This document shows positions 1 through 5,557 of a stretch of 5,582 nucleotides of DNA, piece by piece; position 1 is the first letter of the stretch; the number at the start of each line of letters is the position of its first letter. The translations under genes were made by a program, and so were the position numbers. The notes beneath the pieces were generated by a model that saw only the letters and a list, made by a program, of their open reading frames with translations, searched no databases and was not told the origin of the DNA. The stretch lies in the NCBI GenBank assembly GCA_002746365.1, contig NVWZ01000015.1:48948-54529 (forward strand). The letters are read 5' to 3'. The DNA comes from Thiotrichaceae bacterium. GTDB lineage: Bacteria; Pseudomonadota; Gammaproteobacteria; SZUA-229.

Positions 1-402
1 GCTGAAAAAATGGAAATGCCTGAAGACAAAGTTCGCAAAGTTCTCAAAATTGCCAAAGAACCCATCTCAATGGAAACCCCTATTGGTGATGACGAAGATT
101 CACACCTGGGCGACTTCATCGAAGACCTCAACATCATGGCGCCAATGGATTCAGCAACCGGTGAATCACTGCGCGAATCGACCCGCGACATACTCACCAC
201 ACTGACAGCTCGTGAAGCGAAAGTCCTGTGCATGCGTTTTGGTATCGACATGAACACCGACCACACATTAGAAGAAGTCGGCAAACAGTTCGACGTAACA
301 CGTGAACGTATTCGCCAAATCGAAGCCAAAGCACTACGCAAACTACGCCACCCAAGCCGCGCAGAAAATTTACGCAGCTTCCTCGGTGATGACGAAGACT
401 AA
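1..402 (+). CDS. rpoD: RNA polymerase housekeeping sigma factor 70, C-terminal part (5' end outside window)
   Basis: The reading frame is open from base 1 (Ala-Glu-Lys before the first internal Met), so this is the last 133 residues of a longer gene and has no start here. Sigma-70 directs core RNA polymerase to the -10 and -35 elements of most growth-phase promoters. The fragment carries the end of region 3 ([20 protein letters not shown], about residues 13-32) and all of region 4. The -35-binding helix-turn-helix is at about 92-109 ([18 protein letters not shown]), with the arginines equivalent to E. coli R584 and R588, followed by the activator-contact segment [10 protein letters not shown] (111-120). 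The tail [13 protein letters not shown] is slightly longer and more acidic than the E. coli end. Residue 77 of the fragment is Cys where E. coli has Arg560. Base composition is typical of core genes and unlike the AT-rich DNA beyond 600. An intrinsic terminator follows at 448-475. The family call is essentially certain. Confidence 0.98.
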   Translation, partial: AEKMEMPEDKVRKVLKIAKEPISMETPIGDDEDSHLGDFIEDLNIMAPMDSATGESLRESTRDILTTLTAREAKVLCMRFGIDMNTDHTLEEVGKQFDVTRERIRQIEAKALRKLRHPSRAENLRSFLGDDED

Positions 403-447
403 ATGTGAAGATAAGTGCTGACACAACAGTAAAAGCCTTATAGAATG

Positions 448-475
448 TCGCCGGTTCCTAGCCGGCGATTTTTTT
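448..475 (+). terminator. Rho-independent terminator of rpoD
   Basis: TCGCCGG (448-454) pairs with CCGGCGA (462-468). The seven GC-rich pairs can be extended by one U-G wobble, leaving a 5-nt loop TCCTA. Seven T residues follow immediately (469-475). The hairpin lies 45 nt after the rpoD stop codon and ahead of the tRNA gene, so it separates the two transcription units. Confidence 0.92.
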
Positions 476-524
476 GCCCCACAGGTAACCACCCGCACAA
501 CAATTTAGAACGCTCTTAAATAAA

Positions 525-601
525 GGGCCTGTAGCTCAGCTGGTTAGAGCATCCGACTCATAATCGGCAGGTCGAAGGTTCGAGTCCTTCCAGGCCCACC
601 A
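525..601 (+). tRNA. ileX: tRNA with CAU anticodon, most likely tRNA-Ile2 (lysidine-modified, reads AUA)
   Basis: A full 77-nt cloverleaf is visible. The acceptor GGGCCTG pairs with CAGGCCC, the D arm is GCTC/GAGC, the anticodon loop CTCATAA has CAT at 559-561, the T arm GAAGG/CCTTC encloses TTCGAGT, the discriminator is A and CCA is encoded (599-601). The anticodon stem pairs well except for its outermost position (T/C). CAU occurs in initiator Met, elongator Met and Ile2 tRNAs. Pair 1 is G-C, unlike typical bacterial initiator tRNA. Acceptor pairs C4-G69 and C5-G68 match features by which TilS is known to recognise E. coli tRNA-Ile2, whereas elongator Met has U-A and A-U there. E. coli also carries ileX beside rpoD. 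Elongator tRNA-Met remains possible. TTTAGA (504-509) could be a -10 box about 15 bp upstream of the gene, but I see no good -35. The 3' half is a typical integrase target. Confidence 0.93.
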
Positions 602-734
602 TTTATTTTCTTTTGAATCATCTACTTACGTGATTTTTCGTACCGGACCCATTGACTATAAGTCGGCGGATCGATGATTCATCAGGGACGTCCTTTTAAT
701 CATTCGAGCCCGCCCGCTTGATTTGCTGATTAAA
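602..734. other. Gene-free junction between tRNA and island, with tRNA-like relic
   Basis: This 133-nt stretch separates the tRNA from the first minus-strand gene. No integrase or other ORF is present. A T-rich run directly after CCA (602-613) could help end the tRNA transcript. Bases 654-680 resemble the anticodon-to-T-arm part of the adjacent tRNA (555-579): 22 of 28 aligned columns match with two single-base gaps. Bases 703-715 resemble the T-loop and T-stem (579-591) at 10 of 13 positions. No functional cloverleaf can be folded, so a decayed tRNA fragment or old attachment site is the most economical reading. The palindrome GGACGTCC (688-695) lies within it. I found no convincing terminator for the incoming minus-strand gene. 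Confidence 0.4.
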
Positions 735-1199
735 TTATTTATAAATTGAATATTTTTGAGATGCGCGGACATATAGCGGATGCTTCGGCGCATTGCTTTT
801 TGTTTTCGACAAACAATATAGCTCTTTTAAAGAGCTCATCACTTCTTTATCTCTTGACAAATATGACCCATTATTTCCCCATGCAGCAATAACGGTATCA
901 GACTCACTGAACAGTTTTGAAAGCCAGAGATCGTTTTTATTACCAACTGGGTTTGTCGTTCCTTTCAAATCACTGGGATTAGGCGTTCTATACGCAAAAA
1001 GATTACCAATACATACAGAACCAAAACCCCACTCACGCGCAAAACCAATACATCTTCTAAGCGTAGGATCATCTTTAGCTGCATCCGCTGTTGAAGGATT
1101 TAGACAAACAAACATTAGTCTTGGCAAATTTGAGTCCCATGTCCGCCATAACGCATATCTATACTTTTCATCTGATGATATAACCGCATCTTTTTTCAT
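735..1199 (-). CDS. DUF1643 family protein, function unknown
   Basis: This 154-residue protein has the length and motif order of the DUF1643 family. KYRYALWRTWD lies at 12-22. The signature LNPSTADAAKDDPTLRRC is at 33-50, continuing into GFAREWG. NLFAYRTPNPSDLKG is at 66-80, NPVGNKND at 83-90, AWGNNG at 106-111, and the family-typical HPLYVR at 140-145. It has no signal peptide or membrane segment, so it should be cytosolic. No biochemical function is established to my knowledge. The NPS-Ala-Asp segment followed much later by a His-Pro turn recalls the motif layout of uracil/mismatch DNA glycosylases, but that is only a weak resemblance. The ATG is well placed relative to the family N-terminus, yet no Shine-Dalgarno precedes it (upstream is AATTTGTAA). 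A minus-strand terminator (1224-1255) separates it from the upstream gene, so it probably has its own promoter in the very AT-rich 1200-1223 region. DUF1643 genes are common in accessory islands. Confidence 0.85.
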   Translation of the reverse strand: MKKDAVISSDEKYRYALWRTWDSNLPRLMFVCLNPSTADAAKDDPTLRRCIGFAREWGFGSVCIGNLFAYRTPNPSDLKGTTNPVGNKNDLWLSKLFSESDTVIAAWGNNGSYLSRDKEVMSSLKELYCLSKTKSNAPKHPLYVRASQKYSIYK

Positions 1200-1223
1200 T
1201 TTACAAATTAAAAATATTAAGTT

Positions 1224-1255
1224 AAAAAACTAAATAAATGACATCATTTACTTAG
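1224..1255 (-). terminator. Intrinsic terminator of the TIR operon
   Basis: On the minus strand, CTAAGTAAATG (1255-1245) pairs with CATTTATTTAG (1240-1230) through 11 pairs, including one G-U wobble, around a 4-nt loop ATGT. Six T residues follow directly (1229-1224). The wobble pairs only in the minus-strand transcript; on the plus strand it is a C/A mismatch, and no T tract follows there. Orientation is therefore supported twice. The stem is AU-rich and so weaker than the rpoD terminator. The TGA stop of the upstream gene (1244-1246) lies inside the hairpin. Confidence 0.7.
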
Positions 1256-2332
1256 GGGGGTAAATTTCATTACACGTTTATCAGAATCAACACTTATTCT
1301 TCCAACTTGATGCTTCCTAATCTCTCTAAAAACTCGACACCCTTCAATGATACAATGCCTCCATTCCCATGGTTTGCATATACTTACTTCAACATCACGA
1401 ACAAGATCAGTTATAGATTTAATTAGTCCGGCGTCAACTTTATCACTTGTAGCTAAATAATTATGATCTCTCACGTAATTATAAATCTGATTAACAACCA
1501 ACTCCTCAATTATTGCTGCTCGCGCACCATCTTGAACCTCATCAACTAAAGCGTCACTTTTCCTTTTTCTATGCAACATACGCCTAAAAACAGGTGACCA
1601 TCCTAGTGCGGCAATATTTGCCACATGAAAGACGTCATGAAACCTATACCCGTCATCATTATATGAATTGTCCGTAAGCTTATCACCGACGTTAACTCCA
1701 TTTATTTGCATCAATATCTTAGTGTCTATTGTTTCAATTACGTCAATTTCAAAAGTTCTCGGCATTCTCTCGTAGTTGGGACACAACCCATCAAAACAAT
1801 GCGCCTTTGTTAACGTATCACCAATCCAGAAATCATGTGTTTTACGGTAATTAGCATCTGCAATACTTTCAATATCGCTATTAAAATGATCAGAAATATT
1901 GTGGATTCTCAATAAAATATCTTCTACAAGATCTTTATTTTTTGTATAACTAATATTTGCACCCTTGCTAATTTCATCTCTCAATGAAATAAAAATAGGT
2001 ATATTCTTACTAAGAGAATAAAACTCTTTAAATACGTTTTCTTGTGAACTATATATCGGTTTATCTATATCAACATCATATTCAAACATTATATCGATAC
2101 CTAAATGGTGCGCAACAATTACGACATACCATAAGACATCACCTAACTCCTCAAATAAGTCTTGCTCAAAAGTACCATAGGAAACACCATCTCTCTGCCA
2201 CTTCTTCAGCACAGTTGATATAGAACCTATCTCCCCAACAATGCCCAATAATGGTATGTCAGCACTAAAGTCCTCTCCCCAGATAATATTATCTGTTTCT
2301 AAAGCCTTCAATTGGTACTCACTTAGTTTCAA
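1244..2332 (-). CDS. MazG-like nucleotide pyrophosphohydrolase domain protein with an uncharacterised C-terminal domain
   Basis: This is a 362-residue soluble protein. Residues about 25-172 look like an all-alpha NTP pyrophosphohydrolase (MazG superfamily, which hydrolyses NTPs or dNTPs to NMP and PPi using Mg2+). LLGIVGEIGSISTVLKKW (28-45) is the first metal-binding helix, FEELGDVLWYV (60-70) gives the ExxD helix (E62, D65), and ANYRKTHDFW (160-169) matches the closing N-x-x-K-x-x-x-R/x-W helix. The first motif is ExxS (E34, S37) instead of the usual ExxE, so metal binding may be altered, or this may be a feature of the subfamily. About 50 extra residues (86-140) separate the helices, making the domain longer than simple MazG proteins. 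Residues 190-358 form a second domain with DGYRFHDVFH (227-236) and DEVQDGARAAIIEE (264-277). Its His, Asp and Glu residues could bind metal, but I cannot assign a family. The TTG start is fixed by an in-frame TAG immediately upstream. It begins 8 nt after the TIR-SLOG gene, implying co-expression. Confidence 0.85.
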   Translation of the reverse strand: MKLSEYQLKALETDNIIWGEDFSADIPLLGIVGEIGSISTVLKKWQRDGVSYGTFEQDLFEELGDVLWYVVIVAHHLGIDIMFEYDVDIDKPIYSSQENVFKEFYSLSKNIPIFISLRDEISKGANISYTKNKDLVEDILLRIHNISDHFNSDIESIADANYRKTHDFWIGDTLTKAHCFDGLCPNYERMPRTFEIDVIETIDTKILMQINGVNVGDKLTDNSYNDDGYRFHDVFHVANIAALGWSPVFRRMLHRKRKSDALVDEVQDGARAAIIEELVVNQIYNYVRDHNYLATSDKVDAGLIKSITDLVRDVEVSICKPWEWRHCIIEGCRVFREIRKHQVGRISVDSDKRVMKFTPLSK

Positions 2333-2342
2333 CTAATCACCT
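2330..2342 (-). promoter_or_regulatory. Shine-Dalgarno and TTG start of the MazG-like gene, coupled to the preceding stop
   Basis: AGGTGAT (2342-2336 on the minus strand) matches a 7-nt stretch of the extended Shine-Dalgarno consensus and overlaps the TAG stop (2341-2343) of the TIR-SLOG gene. The start TTG is at 2330-2332. The codon just before it is an in-frame TAG (2333-2335), so no earlier start is possible, and the next in-frame ATG (Met82) would remove the MazG motifs. The layout suggests translational coupling at a reduced rate through the weak TTG codon. Confidence 0.8.
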
Positions 2343-4347
2343 ATTTAGCCTTGAGCCCTTTTAAGATTAAATAGACACATTCGTCAACAAAAGGCGATAT
2401 CATCAGGCGATTGTATTCATTTTCATCAAGGCCGCAACGAGATGATAACTCGGATATGCTGAGTTTTTTTATAGATTCTGTAATCGCCATATATTCGCAG
2501 CCATGTCCGTAAGAACGCGCTAACTCTTGCAAATCTGAATATCCTTCATTATGGGATATCTGCCAGTTTTCAGTTAACATCTCAGGCACATCGTCAGTCA
2601 ATATAAGTTTACAAACCTCGCCCACCACACCACCAAATGCCCCAAGCAAAAATATTGGTTTCTGCGTATTGAGCGCTAATGCTATTTCCTCTAAAACACC
2701 CGGCATTTTACCTTTGTACCCAGAAAGTTTTCCTCCAGCGCAAATTCTGGCGGTCGAAGAGGAAATAGACTTATCTCGCATTTCCGTTAAACATCGAGAC
2801 CAGATGTATGAATTTCGGGTGGTGTTAGGCAGTAGAAATGCGTCTTTATCAATATCGACAGCTACGTCACTAGGAATTTCATGTTCAACAGTTTCCATGA
2901 CCTGATGATATCTAGCCCTCCATGCAGTAATTTCAGAATCAGTAATATGTAATGGCCATGCCAGATGATTTTCAACATGCGGCGCTGTTTCTCCTAGTCT
3001 ATCCTTTAGGATTCTAGCTTCATCAAGGATGAACTCCGTGAAGCCACCAGGACGTAAATCTCCGCCATAGAGCAATACTGCAGATCGTGCTAGCAAATGT
3101 CTGGCAAGATCTTGTGCTAATTGTACAAGATGATCAGCATGAATGTGATGACCTGTGAAGCCATCACCAGGTACATCAGAAATCGATATACCAACCCTCT
3201 TATTATAAAGACAATCTCGCTCCGATGAGCTCCAGAGAGGAGTAAATGCTTGAATTTCCAATTCCTCATGCCAATCTGCCTCAATAGAGTATATAGGCGG
3301 TTCTGGATAGCATATTTTTTTCTTACCATCCTTTTTTAAATTAAGCACTTGTCGGATTTCAGGAGGCCGAGCAGCTAGCTCGCAATCTTCATCAATCCAA
3401 CCCGCGAGTTTATATACTTCGAGGCACCGCATTGAATTGCTATAACGAATTGTTTCTATAATCGCTGCGGAAAGTATGCGCAAAACATCCCTTTCAAAAA
3501 TTGGCACAGTAGAAGAAACATGAACACACGGAACATTAGAGGCTGCAGGGAAAATGCGATCTTCGAAATCATCAAGACAATTAACTACTACAACAGGACA
3601 ATTGAGTTGTTTTGCAATCAGTATTTCACGTTGACACCAATATCGTGAAGAATACGCATCACTTTCGATTGCAATTAATGTCGAGTCTTGTATGTGTTTT
3701 TCAATTTCTTGATCAAAATAATATCCAGGAGATATTTCATTCGCATCAAAAAATCTATTCATGTTTGTATTATCGATAAATTTCTTTATTTGTTCCGAAT
3801 GTCGTTTACCAGTATCGCCTGACTTCGAATGACTTAAGAAAATAGTTATAGAAGATTTTTTTCCTTTATCTTCGAGTGTCAATGATTTACAACCAAACCG
3901 GTAAATTTCGTGAGCTAGCGCAACCATCGCGTGGAGGTCTCTGTTTTCCACAGGCCAATCATTGGTTCGAATACAGTTTAATCCTGTTAGTGAACCGCCA
4001 TGGTCATATCCATAACTATCAACTGCAATTGGTACGATATAAACAGAAGATGATTGCGGTAACCCTTCTATATATCTTTGCCATTCTTTCTTGCCAACAG
4101 TATTCACACTTGTAAAAGCAAAGATAATATTACTTTTTGCCAATTGCTGTGGATAATCAGAAGGGGTTTCACCACTGTTTTGCGAACTAAAGAAAAAGAG
4201 CGGGATATTAAGGCCACGCGAGAAGGGTCTGCTCTTATCCCTAGCAAAACTCATTCTGACCACATCAAGAATAGGGTTTACTACTTTTGAATCAGAAGGA
4301 TGCCAAATAAAGTTGATTGCGAGAGGTGGAGAATATTCTGTTGTCAT
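2341..4347 (-). CDS. TIR-SLOG protein: degenerate TIR-like domain, canonical TIR domain and C-terminal SLOG sensor; putative NAD-consuming defence effector
   Basis: This 668-residue protein has no membrane segment. Residues 10-112 look TIR-like (INFIWHPSDS, RGLNIPLFFFSS, NIIFAFTS, VYIVPIAV), but the Glu expected four residues after the Trp is absent (W89 then Ile93; Glu is at 94), so I read it as degenerate. Residues 165-280 form a standard TIR domain: ITIFLSHS (167-174), RFFDANEIS (198-206), and YSSRYWCQRE (232-241), where E241 is the expected catalytic Glu of TIR NADases. A helical linker follows (about 285-380). Residues 384-585 carry SLOG signatures: the nucleotide-loop motif YGGDLRPGGFTEF (427-439), ICAGGKLSGYKGKMPGVLEE (535-554) and PIFLLGAFGG (564-573). 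SLOG domains bind nucleotides or NAD-derived signals, as in Thoeris ThsA, where SLOG is fused to SIR2. By analogy SLOG would be the sensor and TIR 2 the NADase effector. The ATG has GGAG (4358-4361) 10 nt upstream. The SLOG subfamily and the activity are unproven. Confidence 0.9.
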   Translation of the reverse strand: MTTEYSPPLAINFIWHPSDSKVVNPILDVVRMSFARDKSRPFSRGLNIPLFFFSSQNSGETPSDYPQQLAKSNIIFAFTSVNTVGKKEWQRYIEGLPQSSSVYIVPIAVDSYGYDHGGSLTGLNCIRTNDWPVENRDLHAMVALAHEIYRFGCKSLTLEDKGKKSSITIFLSHSKSGDTGKRHSEQIKKFIDNTNMNRFFDANEISPGYYFDQEIEKHIQDSTLIAIESDAYSSRYWCQREILIAKQLNCPVVVVNCLDDFEDRIFPAASNVPCVHVSSTVPIFERDVLRILSAAIIETIRYSNSMRCLEVYKLAGWIDEDCELAARPPEIRQVLNLKKDGKKKICYPEPPIYSIEADWHEELEIQAFTPLWSSSERDCLYNKRVGISISDVPGDGFTGHHIHADHLVQLAQDLARHLLARSAVLLYGGDLRPGGFTEFILDEARILKDRLGETAPHVENHLAWPLHITDSEITAWRARYHQVMETVEHEIPSDVAVDIDKDAFLLPNTTRNSYIWSRCLTEMRDKSISSSTARICAGGKLSGYKGKMPGVLEEIALALNTQKPIFLLGAFGGVVGEVCKLILTDDVPEMLTENWQISHNEGYSDLQELARSYGHGCEYMAITESIKKLSISELSSRCGLDENEYNRLMISPFVDECVYLILKGLKAK

Positions 4348-4409
4348 CAGCGTATTTCTCCGAAGAATTCATATTTGGCATCACATATCATCATAATTAT
4401 TGCCATTCT

Positions 4410-5075
4410 TCACAGAATTTTTCCAGTACCTTGGTCAACACGTTGATGAGAATCCATAAATTGACATGGGTCTGAGACTATCAAATTTATGTTGCTTCGA
4501 TTCTCTCGTAATATGGAAGTGATTAGATTACGAGCTTCTCCAGAAGCTGAGAGACTTGATTTTTTATAATTTCTTATCCGTCGATACCCAATTGAATCCA
4601 AGTCCACAGTTTGCGCCTGGTTACCAAAGTATAAAAAATAGCTTGAAATTAAAACCTGATCAGAGTCTCCAGTATCACGATTTAAGTTCACAACGTTTGG
4701 TGTACCGTCTGGATTGCTGTGATGGGAGTCCTCCTGTATCCAGTCACCGTTTATATCCTTGTGATATATATTATCACCAAGCATCTGCACTCTACTTCCG
4801 TTGCGTAACGGTTTTTTTAATGAAAAACGATCATCATCCCAATAATTCTGAAAATTAATCTTTTCCGATATCTTCATCAGCAGTATGCATTTCCTTTTAA
4901 CGATTCTGAGGTTGCTACCGCCAATCCCCATTACCCAATCACCGATCTTAGCTCCTTTACGGATACCAGGCTTACAAGTTGCTAATGTGCACAACCCATG
5001 GAATGGATTTGGTGCAAATCCAAAATCTCTGGTAATAGCATACGTGTATAAATGCGAGCTTGGCTCTATCAACAC
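4410..5075 (-). CDS. Nmad2-family putative nucleotide-modification protein
   Basis: This 221-residue protein matches the nucleotide-modification-associated domain 2 family over most of its length. TRDFGFAPNPFHGLC lies at 15-29 and TLATCKPGIRKGAKIGDW at 30-47. A central Y-W-D-D-x-R-F segment (78-84) is followed by KKPLRNGS (87-94), GDNIYHKD (100-107), EDSHHSNPDGTP (115-126) and VLISSYFLYFG (141-151). The conserved His and Asp residues of YHKD and DSHH are plausible active-site residues. The family was named from association with predicted DNA or nucleotide modification genes, and I know of no proven reaction. The GTG start at 5073-5075 lies inside the end of the upstream TIR gene (7-nt overlap, different frame), with GGTGG (5085-5089) 9 nt upstream. 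In-frame TTG 3 nt later is less well spaced. The overlap implies strict co-expression with the TIR protein. A partner that modifies or hydrolyses a TIR-made nucleotide is possible, but this is speculation. Confidence 0.87.
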   Translation of the reverse strand: MLIEPSSHLYTYAITRDFGFAPNPFHGLCTLATCKPGIRKGAKIGDWVMGIGGSNLRIVKRKCILLMKISEKINFQNYWDDDRFSLKKPLRNGSRVQMLGDNIYHKDINGDWIQEDSHHSNPDGTPNVVNLNRDTGDSDQVLISSYFLYFGNQAQTVDLDSIGYRRIRNYKKSSLSASGEARNLITSILRENRSNINLIVSDPCQFMDSHQRVDQGTGKIL

Positions 5076-5557
5076 ACTACATTTCCACCATCAGTTCTCG
5101 GGGATGGCGTGCCGTCTGGGTTCTGGAATTGACTTTTTCCTTCAAGGGCATCGATAACTGAATCCGACCTCCACCCAACTTTCGAAGTAGCATATTTTTC
5201 CAAATTATCTGGGATTTCGACTTGCTCCTTTAATCCATTCTCATAGACACCAATTATTGGTTTCCCAAGGTCATGGGCAACTTTAATTTCCCAGTTAACC
5301 CATGGCCTTTCATGTGTCTCTTTGCCGATAACAACAATCACTTGGCTAGCCCATCGCATTTTCATACGTAAAAGCCGCGCAATAGTACGATCGCTAATCT
5401 TGTTTTGATCAAGTCGTTTCTGGTTTTCTGGTTTGACCCGAATAGAGCTATTCCTTAATTGATACCCCTTGCCAGATAACATATCTGTCAAACCATCTAC
5501 GTTCGCGTCATCTTTATGATGGTGGCTTACAAAAACGTTTTTAATTTTATCAGGCAT
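5069..5557 (-). CDS. TIR-like domain protein of the DUF1863 / Thoeris ThsB type; putative NAD-derived signal synthase
   Basis: This 162-residue protein is one TIR-like domain plus a short tail. KNVFVSHHHKDDANVDGL (6-23) gives the first strand and the loop, RNSSIRVKP (35-43) is characteristic of DUF1863, and MRWASQVIVVIGKETHERPW (67-86) leads to WVNWE (86-90), where E90 sits at the catalytic Glu position of TIR enzymes. GKPIIGVYENG (98-108) and VGWRSDSVIDALEG (127-140) follow. In Thoeris, ThsB proteins of this type use NAD+ to make a cyclic ADP-ribose isomer during phage infection, which activates ThsA through its SLOG domain. Here the likely receiver is the TIR-SLOG protein encoded two genes downstream. 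The ATG at 5557 has a clear GGAG (5566-5569) 8 nt before it. It is the first visible gene of the minus-strand operon; any promoter lies beyond the right edge. The tail ends NPDGTPSPRTDGGNVVC. The family is confident; the product is inferred. Confidence 0.9.
   Translation of the reverse strand: MPDKIKNVFVSHHHKDDANVDGLTDMLSGKGYQLRNSSIRVKPENQKRLDQNKISDRTIARLLRMKMRWASQVIVVIGKETHERPWVNWEIKVAHDLGKPIIGVYENGLKEQVEIPDNLEKYATSKVGWRSDSVIDALEGKSQFQNPDGTPSPRTDGGNVVC
5073..5089 (-). promoter_or_regulatory. Ribosome binding site and GTG start of the Nmad2 gene
   Basis: GGTGG (5085-5089, minus strand) sits 9 nt before GTG (5073-5075), entirely within the 3' end of the TIR gene, whose TGA is at 5069-5071. 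The ATG nearby (5080-5082) reads directly into TAG and cannot be used. The arrangement permits termination-reinitiation coupling between the two genes. Confidence 0.6.

Noticed and set aside
194..424. Minus-strand ORF opposite rpoD
   Set aside because: It is rich in Cys, Arg and Leu with no known motif and lies antisense to the clearly coding rpoD frame.
525..601. Initiator tRNA-fMet as identity of the CAU tRNA
   Set aside because: The first acceptor pair is a regular G-C, whereas bacterial initiator tRNAs have a mismatch there, and the anticodon stem lacks the run of three G-C pairs.
793..1233. Plus-strand ORF of 146 codons opposite the DUF1643 gene
   Set aside because: The minus-strand frame encodes the recognisable DUF1643 motifs. 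The plus-strand translation shows no domain and is an antisense shadow.
3876..4290. Plus-strand ORFs opposite the TIR-SLOG gene (also 2669-2905), and minus-strand ORF 3117-3329
   Set aside because: All lie within the TIR-SLOG coding region, in other frames, and lack motifs or ribosome binding sites.
4348..4409. Possible internal promoter in the 62-nt gap between Nmad2 and TIR-SLOG (TATGAT-like -10)
   Set aside because: The only candidate -35 at proper spacing (TTCTGT) is poor. The gap is AT-rich enough to give chance -10 matches.
4556..4858. Plus-strand ORFs opposite the Nmad2 gene (also 4885-5157)
   Set aside because: Both are antisense to well-supported Nmad2 and TIR frames and encode nothing recognisable.
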